25,206 nt of DNA from positions 1-25,206 of the forward strand of contig DATFLK010000045.1 in the NCBI GenBank assembly GCA_035267815.1. Direction: 5' to 3'. Of this stretch, positions 7,790-16,637 are shown one piece after another (position 1 is the first letter of the stretch; the number at the start of each line of letters is the position of its first letter). The notes under the pieces were generated by a model. That model was not told the DNA's origin, did not search any database, and worked only from the letters and a program-made list of their open reading frames with translations. This DNA comes from DATFLK01 sp035267815. Lineage in GTDB: Bacteria > Pseudomonadota > Zetaproteobacteria > Mariprofundales > Mariprofundaceae. Both the position numbers and the translations under genes were made by a program.

Positions 7790-8112
7790 AAAATTTGAAC
7801 TTCAGCACACTCAAAAAGCTCGAAATTATTCTGGAGGGCGAGCATCAGGCGTTTGTTACTGACGTGCTCGACCGTGCCGGCGTCACCGGTTATACGATTA
7901 TCAACAATCTGTCAGGCAAAGGCAGTCAGGGCTTCCATGAGGGCCATCTGATGTTCAACGAGGAGGACGTGTTGATCATGATTGTGGTGGCCGTGCCTGA
8001 AGAGTTAGTCAACCCCATCATTGAGGGCCTTGCTCCGTTTTACAGCGAACACTCAGGCGTTGTGTTTATTAGCGATATTCAGGTGACACGCATGGTCAAA
8101 TTCCGCGGCTAG
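7786..8112 (+). CDS. Carboxysome-associated PII-like protein (CPII type)
   Basis: A 108-residue PII-superfamily protein. Its opening LKKLEIILEGEHQAFVTDVLDRAGVTGYTI matches the first beta-alpha unit of PII folds, and the region after residue 40 (NNLSGKGSQGFHEGH) replaces the long T-loop of GlnB/GlnK. The uridylylated tyrosine loop of GlnB is absent, so it should not report on nitrogen in the classical way. PII-like proteins in carboxysome or bicarbonate-transport loci (CPII) are known to bind adenine nucleotides with bicarbonate. Its place as the last gene of a dab operon suggests it regulates this DAB complex. AAAGGAG at 7768-7774 precedes the ATG, which overlaps the dabA stop. Confidence 0.82.
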   Translation: MKNLNFSTLKKLEIILEGEHQAFVTDVLDRAGVTGYTIINNLSGKGSQGFHEGHLMFNEEDVLIMIVVAVPEELVNPIIEGLAPFYSEHSGVVFISDIQVTRMVKFRG

Positions 8113-8346
8113 GAGGGGGCGGTCGACAGGCCATACCCGTTTTCCCGGAAGGTGTGACATCAGTTGTTGGTCCGGTGTGTCCTCCCTAATCCATAGATGA
8201 TATCTATTTGTACTTGTCAAAAATACTATTTCTCATTATAGGAAACTCCCCATAACATATGAACCTGCCAATGCGCTGCTTCGCAAGCAGTGGCGCAGTC
8301 GTTCATGGCACTGATTGATTCATTGTCGATGAAAAGGAGCAGACTT
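8113..8346 (+). promoter_or_regulatory. Intergenic leader of the second dab operon
   Basis: About 234 bases without a gene. No good terminator for the upstream operon is visible. CATAGATGAT at 8192-8201 and TTAT-N12-ATAA at 8236-8255 repeat the motif pair of the first dab leader with the same 44-base spacing. ATTTCT lies at 8228-8233. A poor sigma70-like pair, TTGTCA (8214-8219) and TATAGG (8237-8242), has a 17-base gap and would place the dyad across the -10 region. Further down, a hairpin with arms CTGCTT/AAGCAG (8276-8281 and 8285-8290) and outer arms TGCG/CGCA lies in the 5' leader. AAAAGGAG at 8332-8339 is the ribosome site for dabB at 8347. Confidence 0.5.
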
Positions 8347-9906
8347 ATGACGAAAGTCGGTTTGTCTTTGGCTACTTACGCTATTCCCATGCTCTTTGTG
8401 GTTGCTGCGTTGGCGAATGCGCGGGCGGCACGCTGGCGACTGGCCCAAGGTCTGTCCATGCTGGCCCTCATCGCTACGGTTATTTTTGGAGTCTTGGTGC
8501 TGTTTCACGCTCCGATCGCCATGCAGGTTATGCATCAGCCATGGGTTTCACACTCCCCGGTCAGTTTCATCATGTTGATGCTCGTCAGCTTCATCGCTCT
8601 GATCAATGTGAGTTATTCCCGCTCCTACATGGCCGGGAACAGGGAGGAAGAAGCGCGCTATTTGCGCTGGCTGATGACGACTCTTTGTGCCGTGGCACTG
8701 GTGGCCGTCACCAACCATATGCTGGTGTTCTTGGCCGCATGGATATCGATCAGCTTCGGCTTGAATCAGCTGCTGCTCTTCTACCCTCAACGGCCGCGAG
8801 CCGTGCTTGCCGCGCACAAGAAATTCATCTTTGCGCGCATTGCTGAACTGAGCCTCTTCGGGGCATTCCTGCTGCTGCATGCAGTCCATGGCTCCTGGTT
8901 GATCAGTGATAGCTACCGGGAGTTGCACGGTCAACCGGCGTTGCAAGCCATGCAAATGGTGGCGGTTACCCTGCTGGCGTTGACCGCCCTGATCAAATGT
9001 GCGCAGTTTCCCATCCATGGCTGGCTGATCCAGGTAGTGGAGGCCCCGACGCCGGTATCGGCGCTGTTGCATGCCGGCATAATCAACCTTGGCGGCTACC
9101 TGCTCATCCTGTTCGCGCCCTTGCTGTCCCAGTGTGCTCCGGCGCAATGGCTGCTATTAGTGGTGGCTGGGATGACGACCGTGGCCGCGGCGCTGATCAT
9201 GATGACGCGTATAAGCGTCAAGGTGCGGCTGGCTTGGTCGACAATGTCGCAGATGGGGTTGATGCTGGTCGAATGCGCACTCGGTCTGTATGAGCTGGCG
9301 CTGCTGCATCTGGTGGCACACTCCTGTTACAAGGCCTACGCCTTCCTGAATTCAGGCAGTGAGGTCGAATACGATCTCAAGCGCCGCATGGCCATCAACG
9401 CCAGCCCCGGCGGGAAGGACTGGATTGTCGCCGGCTTAATCATGGCAGCGGTAATCGTCGCGGTGATCTATGTGCTCGACATCCCGCCGCCGTACAGCGC
9501 GTGGCTCCTGCTGGGCTATGCCATGACGCTGCTTCTGGCGGAGCGCAACAGCGTGATCCGGAACGGCAGCCTGATACGCGCATTCGGCCTAGGAATTATG
9601 CTGACTCTGGCCTATGTGGTGCAGAAGCAGGGGGCAGGATTGATTCAGCCCCAGCTGCCAACGACGAGCGGATGGCTGGGCGATCTTTGGGTCGGCCTGC
9701 TGTTCACTGCGCTGTTGATGCTCTACTGGCTTATCCGTTTCCGGCCGGATCGTGACATGGTGCAGAACTTCCGGATCGCCCTCTACGCCGGTTTCTATAT
9801 CGACGAGTGGGTGACGCGTCTGACCATGATCCTGTTCCCGATGAAACTGCCAGTGCGTGTGAATCCCAAGCAACTCCAGATCCCCGATAAGGAGATGATC
9901 AAATGA
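8347..9906 (+). CDS. dabB: DabB-type proton-conducting membrane subunit (second DAB system)
   Basis: A NuoL/Mrp-family membrane protein of about 519 residues. Core motifs are IHGWLIQVVEAPTPVSALLHAG around residues 222-243, followed by WSTMSQMGLMLVECALG. It has the same role as the other DabB: membrane partner of DabA and probable route for protons that power CO2 hydration. The start at 8347 is supported by AAAAGGAG 7 bases upstream. The open frame continues back to 8290 but those codons cover the leader hairpin. It is divergent from the first DabB and is followed directly by its own short DabA, with an ATGA overlap, so it forms a two-gene DAB2-type unit without a NuoM-like gene. Confidence 0.9.
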   Translation: MTKVGLSLATYAIPMLFVVAALANARAARWRLAQGLSMLALIATVIFGVLVLFHAPIAMQVMHQPWVSHSPVSFIMLMLVSFIALINVSYSRSYMAGNREEEARYLRWLMTTLCAVALVAVTNHMLVFLAAWISISFGLNQLLLFYPQRPRAVLAAHKKFIFARIAELSLFGAFLLLHAVHGSWLISDSYRELHGQPALQAMQMVAVTLLALTALIKCAQFPIHGWLIQVVEAPTPVSALLHAGIINLGGYLLILFAPLLSQCAPAQWLLLVVAGMTTVAAALIMMTRISVKVRLAWSTMSQMGLMLVECALGLYELALLHLVAHSCYKAYAFLNSGSEVEYDLKRRMAINASPGGKDWIVAGLIMAAVIVAVIYVLDIPPPYSAWLLLGYAMTLLLAERNSVIRNGSLIRAFGLGIMLTLAYVVQKQGAGLIQPQLPTTSGWLGDLWVGLLFTALLMLYWLIRFRPDRDMVQNFRIALYAGFYIDEWVTRLTMILFPMKLPVRVNPKQLQIPDKEMIK

Positions 9907-12368
9907 GTGCCATGGCGAAGAATGCAATCAATCAGGATGACGCCACCCCAAGGCTCGGCGAGAACCGGAGGAAAGCGCTGGACGGCGCTTGCGCCAAGAT
10001 TGCACCAACCTGGCCGCTGGATGAGTTGATTGCTGTTAACCCCTGGTGGGAGATGCGGAGCATGACACTGCCCCAGGTTTCCTCCCGCTTGGCAGCTTTG
10101 ACACAGGCGCATTGCCTGATGCCGAAGATCTACTTCGAAACAAGGTGGATGGAGCAGATACAGCCCGAACATCTCGAGCGGGCCGTGACCGAGACCGGAG
10201 CCTCGATCGATGTTCACGAACTGGAGGCCTATCTTCTCGAACACGACGAGGTGGCTCACTGGCATAATATCAGTGATCTGCTGGACAGCAGCAGGGATCG
10301 CCAGCACAAGATGGCCTGGCGGGATGAGATTACCCACCAGATTAGCCAGTTCTGTGCTTTCTATTTCCATAACTCCGATGTCGCATCGCAGTTCACCAAC
10401 GAGACTGAGGGTCTGTATGAGGCATGGTTGAGCACGACCCAAGTCGACAAGGGTATCGAGATAGTCATGGATGAAGAGGGTTTGACCCGGTTTTTCAGTG
10501 GGTTGCCCTCCGATGCGGAGGCGCTCCTTTCCATGGCATTGAATGAACTCGGTATCGCTGACGAGTATGTCGAACTGTATGCGCATGCCCTGCTTCTGGA
10601 CATCAACGGCTGGGCATCCTGGGTGGCATACCTGCGCTGGCAGGATCGTCTGAATGGAGAAGAGAACCATCTGATGATGGAGCTTCTGGCGATCCGCGTT
10701 GCTTGGGAGCTAGTGATTTGGCGCTACCAGCGGCATAAATACAGGTCGGTGTTTGCCAGGATGAATGTGCTGTGGCGTCACCAGATGTCGACATTGCCCC
10801 GCCTGATCGATGTCCACACACGCTCCCAGAAGAAGGGATGGATCTGGCAGCGTGCCGCCGAGATCGCCTACCAGGAGGGGTTGCATAAGCAGCTCTGTCA
10901 GGGTGTGCCTTCAAAGGCACAGCAACCGATGCTTCAGGCCGCCTTCTGCATTGACGTGCGCTCCGAGCCGATGCGGCGGGCGTTGGAGTCGCTGGATGCA
11001 CGTATCCAGACCATCGGTTTTGCCGGTTTCTTTGGTCTGCCCATCGAGTACCAGCCTTCTGGGACAACGCTGAAGAGGCCTCAACTGCCGGGCCTGCTCA
11101 AAGCCAGCATTAAGGCGCAGCCGAGGTTGAAGCCGAAAACAGTGAAGACGCAGAGCAGTGAGCTAAATCGAAAGGCGCGGTGGGCTGAATGGGGCATGGC
11201 GGCGCCTGCAACCTTCAGCATGGTTGAATCCAGCGGCATGATGTATGTGCTGAAGCTGCTCAAGGAGAGCTTCTTCCCATCCGGCCACGGACATCCGGTC
11301 AACGACCTTCCGGTCGGAAGGGAGTGGGAGCTGACTCAGAATGAGGCAGCTCTCTCCACGGACCAATTGGTAGAGACCGTTCATGCCATTCTGAAGGCAA
11401 TGGGCTTGGACCGGAGGCTAGCACCCTGGGTGCTGTTGGTCGGCCATGGCAGTTGCACTAGTAATAACCCGCATGCTGCCGGCCTGGATTGCGGGGCCTG
11501 TGGTGGTCAGACCGGAGAGCTGAACGTGCGAATCCTATGCCACCTTCTGAACCAGCCGGAGATCCGACGGGGACTTCAGACCAAGGGCGTTCCCATCGCC
11601 CAGGATACCCGTTTCGTGGCTGCCCTGCATAACACTATGACGGACGAGATTCGCTGTTTCGATACTGATGGCTTGGATACCATGGTCGATGGCTGGTTGG
11701 AACGAGCCGGTGAGCTTGTGCGGAAAGAGCGGGCTGGCCAACTTGGCTTGCCTGCGATGTCCGATGAGGATTTGCGCAAGACCCTTGTCCGTCGCAGCCG
11801 CGACTGGTCGCAGGTGCGACCGGAATGGGGCTTGGCTGGTAATGCGGCCTTTATTGCGGCTTCAAGAGAGAGAACAAGAGGACTGGATCTGCAGGGACGG
11901 GTTTTCCTGCACGATTATGATGCCGACTCTGATGAAGGGTTTGCGTTGCTGGAGCAGATCATGACGGCACCGATGGTGGTGGCGAATTGGATTAATCTGC
12001 AGTACTACGCTTCTGTGTGCGACAATTACAGGTACGGTAGCGGAAATAAGGTGCTCCATAATGTGGTCGGTGGCAATATCGGAGTGTTTGAGGGCAATGG
12101 TGGCGATCTGCGCATCGGTTTACCCATGCAGTCGTTGCATAACGGCGAGGAGTGGATGCATGAGCCATTGCGTCTGAGCGTCTATATTGATGCACCTCGC
12201 CACGCAATCGAACAGGTGGTTCAGCACCATGAGAGCCTGTACAACCTGATCGATAATGGATGGTTATACCTGTTTCACTGGAGTGGGGATGGCGAGGTCT
12301 ATCGCTATCACCACGGTTCGTGGGAACGGGAGATCTTTTTATCCAGCCGAGATGAAGAAGCGGGGTGA
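9903..12368 (+). CDS. dabA: DabA, short form (DUF2309 zinc protein, second DAB system)
   Basis: An 821-residue DUF2309 protein close in length to the experimentally studied DabA2 of Halothiobacillus. The zinc-site residues are Cys349 and Asp351 in FCIDVRSEPMRRALE, His515 in LVGHGSCTSNNP and Cys530 in LDCGACGGQTG. The family description gives 351, 353, 524 and 539 in that reference protein, so order and spacing agree closely. The ATG at 9903 overlaps the dabB stop, with an AAGGAG site at 9890-9895. An in-frame ATG at 9912 is a weaker choice. It likely forms the active DAB complex with the preceding DabB. A LysR-type regulator gene starts 3 bases after its stop. Confidence 0.95.
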   Translation: MSAMAKNAINQDDATPRLGENRRKALDGACAKIAPTWPLDELIAVNPWWEMRSMTLPQVSSRLAALTQAHCLMPKIYFETRWMEQIQPEHLERAVTETGASIDVHELEAYLLEHDEVAHWHNISDLLDSSRDRQHKMAWRDEITHQISQFCAFYFHNSDVASQFTNETEGLYEAWLSTTQVDKGIEIVMDEEGLTRFFSGLPSDAEALLSMALNELGIADEYVELYAHALLLDINGWASWVAYLRWQDRLNGEENHLMMELLAIRVAWELVIWRYQRHKYRSVFARMNVLWRHQMSTLPRLIDVHTRSQKKGWIWQRAAEIAYQEGLHKQLCQGVPSKAQQPMLQAAFCIDVRSEPMRRALESLDARIQTIGFAGFFGLPIEYQPSGTTLKRPQLPGLLKASIKAQPRLKPKTVKTQSSELNRKARWAEWGMAAPATFSMVESSGMMYVLKLLKESFFPSGHGHPVNDLPVGREWELTQNEAALSTDQLVETVHAILKAMGLDRRLAPWVLLVGHGSCTSNNPHAAGLDCGACGGQTGELNVRILCHLLNQPEIRRGLQTKGVPIAQDTRFVAALHNTMTDEIRCFDTDGLDTMVDGWLERAGELVRKERAGQLGLPAMSDEDLRKTLVRRSRDWSQVRPEWGLAGNAAFIAASRERTRGLDLQGRVFLHDYDADSDEGFALLEQIMTAPMVVANWINLQYYASVCDNYRYGSGNKVLHNVVGGNIGVFEGNGGDLRIGLPMQSLHNGEEWMHEPLRLSVYIDAPRHAIEQVVQHHESLYNLIDNGWLYLFHWSGDGEVYRYHHGSWEREIFLSSRDEEAG

Positions 12369-12371
12369 TGT

Positions 12372-13370
12372 ATGGAAAACGACTACATGTTAGAAGAGAA
12401 TCCAGTGCCCCAGGGGCGGAATCAAAATCTTATCCGGCATGCAACCCTGCGCCAGATCCAGATTTTTGAGGCTGTCGCACGTAACCTGAGCTTTACCAAA
12501 GCTGCAGATGAACTTTTTTTGACTCAGCCCACCGTCTCCGCACAGATCAAGAGTTTCAGCAAGGCCATCGATATGCCGCTTTACGAGCAGGTCGGGCGTG
12601 CGATCCATCTGACGGATGTCGGTGTCATGGTCGCGCGGGCGTGCCGCGAGGTGATAAATCAACTGGCCAATCTCGAAATCTGTTTGGATGATTTCAGGGA
12701 TATGCGGCGTGGTCATTTAAGGATCGCGGTGGTGACGACTGCCAAATACTTCGCGCCTGTGGCCCTGGGCGAATTTTCCATGAAATACCCGCAGATCGAT
12801 CTTTCGCTCAAAGTGACCAACCGTGAAGAGATATACAAGCGTATTGAGGAGAATCTTGACGATCTCTATATCCTGGGTCAGGCGCCGCCATCCTATCTGG
12901 AGCTCGAGATCGTGCCGTTCGCGCCGAATCCGTTGGTGGTGATCGCCCATCAAGATCATCCACTTGTCGGCGAAAAGAACATTCCGTTGTCCCGACTGGC
13001 TGAGGAGCCGATCCTGATGCGCGAACATGGCTCCGGCATTCGCTCAGCCATTGAGTCCCTGTTCATGGAGAATGGTCTCAAGGTCAAGGAACGTATGGTT
13101 CTGGAGAGCAATGAGGCCCTGAAACATGCTGTCTATGGAAGGTTGGGGGTTTCGGTGGTGTCCCTGCATGCCCTCAATCTGGAGTCTGAAGATAGCCCCT
13201 TGGCTATTTTGGATGTTGAAGGGTTTCCCATCCGTAAACAGTGGAATATCGTATATCCGAGAAGAAAATCGTTGTCGATGATCGCGGAGGAGTTCCTGCA
13301 ATTCCTGATCGAGAAAGGCAACAGCTATTTCAGGTTAAACGAAAACTTCAATGAAATCAGTCGTAAATAG
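12372..13370 (+). CDS. LysR-type transcriptional regulator, CbbR-like
   Basis: A 332-residue LysR-family activator. The winged-helix domain spans about residues 25-84 (LRQIQIFEAVARNLSFTKAADEL, then TQPTVSAQIK). A periplasmic-binding-type effector domain follows, with VVIAHQDHPLVGEKNIPL and ILMREHGSGIRSAIE, both of which look like CbbR/CmpR proteins. These regulators control RuBisCO, carboxysome and inorganic-carbon uptake genes in response to metabolites. It follows dabA by 3 bases in the same direction, an unusual place because many cbbR genes are divergent from their target. It could act on the shared TTAT-N12-ATAR elements ahead of both dab operons. The assignment to CbbR rather than another LysR subgroup rests on context plus these motifs. 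Confidence 0.85.
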   Translation: MENDYMLEENPVPQGRNQNLIRHATLRQIQIFEAVARNLSFTKAADELFLTQPTVSAQIKSFSKAIDMPLYEQVGRAIHLTDVGVMVARACREVINQLANLEICLDDFRDMRRGHLRIAVVTTAKYFAPVALGEFSMKYPQIDLSLKVTNREEIYKRIEENLDDLYILGQAPPSYLELEIVPFAPNPLVVIAHQDHPLVGEKNIPLSRLAEEPILMREHGSGIRSAIESLFMENGLKVKERMVLESNEALKHAVYGRLGVSVVSLHALNLESEDSPLAILDVEGFPIRKQWNIVYPRRKSLSMIAEEFLQFLIEKGNSYFRLNENFNEISRK

Positions 13371-13724
13371 TTTAAGCAATTGAGTCATCGCCCGCGACTG
13401 TTCACCTGTTCCGGAATGACTGATCAAGGTTGAGGCGACGATGGTTCGCGATGAAGCCTTAAGGTTATGGCATCGTCGAGCACCTTGCAGTCGCAATCAT
13501 TGCCGAATAAAGATTGTCAGCCACATACCTTTGTGGTGCGTATGAATCTGCGACTGGCTAAATGCAAAGTGTCGCATATCATTATGGATTCATGTCCGCA
13601 TGATTGATACCGGTCCCATCATTGACTGGTATTAAGACCTTGCTACCAGTACTGTCGAGCGCTTGCAGAAGCCCGACGGTTCGGCCGGCGGGTCTGATGA
13701 CGATCAAATGACCGAGGCAGTACG
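13371..13724. other. Intergenic region before purE with inverted repeats
   Basis: About 354 bases without a convincing gene. Two inverted repeats are visible: CGACGATG/CATCGTCG (13436-13443 and 13471-13478) and ATACCGGT/ACTGGTAT (13607-13614 and 13625-13632, one mismatch). Neither is followed by a T-run, so they are not clear terminators. GAGG at 13714-13717 is the purE ribosome site. No tRNA or known riboswitch pattern was recognised. Confidence 0.4.
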
Positions 13725-14237
13725 ATGACAGAGACGACTGAGAACGCGCCGCTCGTCGGCATTATCATGGGTTCCACCTCCGACTGGGAGACGATGTCCC
13801 ATGCGACTGGAGTATTGACGGAGCTGGGCGTTCCGCATGAGGTGCGGGTGGTGTCGGCCCACCGCACACCGGATCTCCTGTTCGAGTATGCCGAGAATGC
13901 CGAGTCCCGGGGGCTGGAGGTGATTATCGCTGGTGCGGGTGGTGCCGCTCACCTGCCGGGCATGGTAGCCGCCAAGACACTGCTCCCCGTGCTGGGCGTA
14001 CCGGTCCAGTCGAAGGCATTGAACGGTATTGATTCCCTGCTCTCCATTGCACAGATGCCGGCCGGTGTGCCAGTGGGCACCTTGGCTATCGGAAAGTCCG
14101 GTGCGGTCAATGCGGCCTTGCTGGCCGCCAGCATGCTGGCCAACCGGCATGAGCATGTCCGGCATGCACTGGCGGCATTTCGCCAGCAGCAGACGGAGAG
14201 CGTGCTCGCCCAACCGGATCCCCGCGACGCCTCATGA
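13725..14237 (+). CDS. purE: N5-carboxyaminoimidazole ribonucleotide mutase
   Basis: A 170-residue PurE. It has VGIIMGSTSDWETM near the N terminus, the catalytic SAHRTPD around residues 44-50, AGAGGAAHLPGMVAAKT, and PVQSKALNGIDSLLSIAQMP. It interconverts N5-CAIR and CAIR in de novo purine synthesis. The presence of Ser-Ala-His-Arg and a partner purK immediately downstream marks it as the class I mutase used with PurK. The purK start overlaps its stop (ATGA). It is on the same strand as the LysR gene but about 350 bases away, so it is a separate transcription unit. Confidence 0.96.
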   Translation: MTETTENAPLVGIIMGSTSDWETMSHATGVLTELGVPHEVRVVSAHRTPDLLFEYAENAESRGLEVIIAGAGGAAHLPGMVAAKTLLPVLGVPVQSKALNGIDSLLSIAQMPAGVPVGTLAIGKSGAVNAALLAASMLANRHEHVRHALAAFRQQQTESVLAQPDPRDAS

Positions 14238-15310
14238 ATATCGGCATCGTCGGTGGAGGACAGCTGGCCCGGATGCTGGCGCTGGCCGGCTATCCGCTGG
14301 GTCTCTGCTTTACCTTTCTCGATCCGGCTCCGGATGCATGCGCTGCACCGCTCGGCACGCACCTGCAGGGTGAATACGACGATGAAGAGATGCTGAAGCA
14401 ACTAGCGGCTAGCAGTGATGTCGTGACCTACGAGTTCGAGAATGTGCCTGAGAGTGCAGTCATATATCTCTCCGAGCATACCACAGTCCATCCCGGTGCC
14501 GAGGCCCTGGCTGTGGCACGCGACCGGCTGCGAGAGAAAAGCTTGTTCCGGGAACTCGGACTCGACACTCCGGCGTTTCTCCCGGTCGACAGCTTGGTTG
14601 AACTGCAGCAAGCGGTCTCCGAGATTGGTCTGCCAGCTGTGCTGAAGACCCGGACACTCGGTTACGACGGGAAAGGGCAGGCAGTGCTGCGCGAACCTGG
14701 CGATGTTGCCACGGTCTGGGAACAGCTGGGAGGAGTGCCCCTGATTCTCGAGGGTTTTGTCACGTTTGACCGCGAAATCTCCGTTATCGCCGTGCGGCGG
14801 GCAAGTGGGGAGGTTCGTTTCTATCCGGTGGCCGAGAACACTCATCGGGACGGCATTCTAAGTGTCTCCCGGTGTCGCTCCGCCGATGCGATGCAGCCAC
14901 AGGCCGAACAGTATGTCCGCTCGGTACTGGAGTCGCTCGATTACGTCGGGGTGTTGACACTGGAGCTGTTTCAGGCCGGTGACAGGTTGCTGGTCAACGA
15001 GATGGCGCCGCGTGTACACAACTCGGGTCACTGGACGATCGAGGGCGCGGCCGTCAGCCAGTTCGAGAATCACCTTCGGGCCATTCTCGACCTTCCGCTG
15101 GGTGAGACCCGCGCCGTAGCACATGCTGCCATGGTCAATTTTATCGGTACCATGCCTGCCTCCGCGGAGGTCGTCTCCCTGGTCGATGTTCACCTGCACG
15201 ACTATGGAAAGCTGCCGCGACCTGGAAGAAAACTGGGGCATGCCACCGTCGTCGCAGCGGATGAGCGTGGACTCGATGTCTCAATCGAGGCGCTTTTGTC
15301 GCTTCGGTAA
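14234..15310 (+). CDS. purK: N5-carboxyaminoimidazole ribonucleotide synthase
   Basis: A 358-residue ATP-grasp enzyme that makes N5-CAIR from AIR, ATP and bicarbonate. The N terminus has the nucleotide-binding MNIGIVGGGQLARMLALAG. The middle contains VLKTRTLGYDGKGQ, and the late part has NEMAPRVHNSGHWTIEGA with the metal-binding residues, then MVNFIGTMP. Its length is normal for PurK. It overlaps purE by 4 bases and the pair works in sequence. It uses bicarbonate, which a cell with two DAB systems should have in plenty. Confidence 0.96.
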   Translation: MNIGIVGGGQLARMLALAGYPLGLCFTFLDPAPDACAAPLGTHLQGEYDDEEMLKQLAASSDVVTYEFENVPESAVIYLSEHTTVHPGAEALAVARDRLREKSLFRELGLDTPAFLPVDSLVELQQAVSEIGLPAVLKTRTLGYDGKGQAVLREPGDVATVWEQLGGVPLILEGFVTFDREISVIAVRRASGEVRFYPVAENTHRDGILSVSRCRSADAMQPQAEQYVRSVLESLDYVGVLTLELFQAGDRLLVNEMAPRVHNSGHWTIEGAAVSQFENHLRAILDLPLGETRAVAHAAMVNFIGTMPASAEVVSLVDVHLHDYGKLPRPGRKLGHATVVAADERGLDVSIEALLSLR

Positions 15311-15371
15311 AAGTATTTGTGTTCGGCCCGTCACTGGCATCGGGACCATGAATGGACTAGAAAGGGACCCT

Positions 15372-16637
15372 ATGGAGGAAGCGCTCGATCTGGCCGGACA
15401 ATACACCGCCGTGCGGATGCGTTCCGAAGCGCTGTGCGCCGATCTTCCGCCGGATGATTTCGGGCTGCAGGCTTTGCCCGAGACCAGTCCGCTGAAGTGG
15501 CATCTGGCGCATGTCTCATGGTTCTTCGAAACCTTCATTCTGAAGCCTTTCGATGCGGACTATCGTTTCTTCGACCCGGTCTTCGAGACACTGTTCAACT
15601 CCTACTACAACGGCGTCGGAAATCCCTTTCCCCGTCCCAACAGGCATCTTCTCTCGCGCCCTACGCTGGAGACCGTGTACGCCTATCGACGCCATGTCGA
15701 TGCGGCAATGCAGTGCCTGCTTGAGAAGGCCCCGGATGAGCTGGTGCGGCGAACCGTGCTGGGATTGCATCATGAGCAGCAGCATCAGGAGCTGATGCTG
15801 ACCGACCTGAAGTACAATCTGTCGGTCAATCCCCTATATCCTGCTTATCGCGATGGGCCGTTGAATCGGACTGAACCGCACGACTTGGCCTATCTCCACT
15901 TCGATGGCGGTCTTGTCGAGATCGGTACCGATGATGGCGATAGCTTTAGCTACGACAACGAACACCCGCGACATCACTACTGGCTGGCGCCGTACGAACT
16001 GGCTAGCCGTCCGGTGACCAACGGCGAGTATCTGAGCTTTATCGAGGATGGTGGCTATGATAATCCGCTATTGTGGCTCTCCGACGGCTGGGCCGCAGTC
16101 CAGTCGGGGCAGTGGGCCCATCCTCTGTACTGGCGTTGTATCGACGAGGTCTGGCATGAATACACGCTGCACGGTCTACGGCCGCTTGATCCCCATCGAC
16201 CGGCAGTGCATTTGAGCTATTACGAGGCCGATGCTTATGCGGGCTGGGCCGGTGCCCGCCTCCCTACGGAGCAGGAGTGGGAGCATGCCGCAGTCTCGCG
16301 TTCGCCGGAAACCGGCCAGTTCTTCAATCCGGATCGGCTGCATCCGGACCATGGACAGGAGCAGGATGGGCTTTGGGGGCTTTATGGCGGCATCTGGGAG
16401 TGGACCGCATCACCCTATGTCGCTTATCCGGGCTACCGCCCGGCGACGGGTGCCATCGGCGAATACAACAGCAAGTTTATGTGCAACCAGCAGGTGCTCC
16501 GCGGTGGCTCCTGTATCACCCCCGCCGGTCATATACGCCCCACCTACCGTAACTTCTTCTACCCACCCGATCGCTGGCAGTTTAGCGGCCTTCGGCTGGC
16601 ACGGGATGCCGGAGAGCCGGAGAGGAGTGGCGGATGA
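15372..16637 (+). CDS. egtB: Ergothioneine biosynthesis sulfoxide synthase EgtB
   Basis: A protein of about 421 residues with an N-terminal DinB-like domain and a C-terminal formylglycine-enzyme/sulfatase-modifying-type domain. The non-heme iron ligands are in the expected places: His47 in WHLAHVSWFFE, and His134 and His138 in LHHEQQHQE. Established EgtB numbering in Mycolicibacterium is 51, 134 and 138. The second domain shows RPVTNGEYLSFIEDGGY, ARLPTEQEWEHA, GLYGGIWEWTASPY and RGGSCITP. It couples hercynine to a thiol donor using O2. AAAGGGA at 15361-15367 favours ATG 15372. An in-frame ATG at 15348 would add 8 residues. The next gene, egtD, supplies hercynine and overlaps the stop. Confidence 0.93.
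   Translation: MEEALDLAGQYTAVRMRSEALCADLPPDDFGLQALPETSPLKWHLAHVSWFFETFILKPFDADYRFFDPVFETLFNSYYNGVGNPFPRPNRHLLSRPTLETVYAYRRHVDAAMQCLLEKAPDELVRRTVLGLHHEQQHQELMLTDLKYNLSVNPLYPAYRDGPLNRTEPHDLAYLHFDGGLVEIGTDDGDSFSYDNEHPRHHYWLAPYELASRPVTNGEYLSFIEDGGYDNPLLWLSDGWAAVQSGQWAHPLYWRCIDEVWHEYTLHGLRPLDPHRPAVHLSYYEADAYAGWAGARLPTEQEWEHAAVSRSPETGQFFNPDRLHPDHGQEQDGLWGLYGGIWEWTASPYVAYPGYRPATGAIGEYNSKFMCNQQVLRGGSCITPAGHIRPTYRNFFYPPDRWQFSGLRLARDAGEPERSGG

Noticed and set aside
13708..13728. Six-residue leader peptide (ATG 13708 to TGA) overlapping the purE start
   Set aside because: It is short enough to arise by chance and has no ribosome site of its own.
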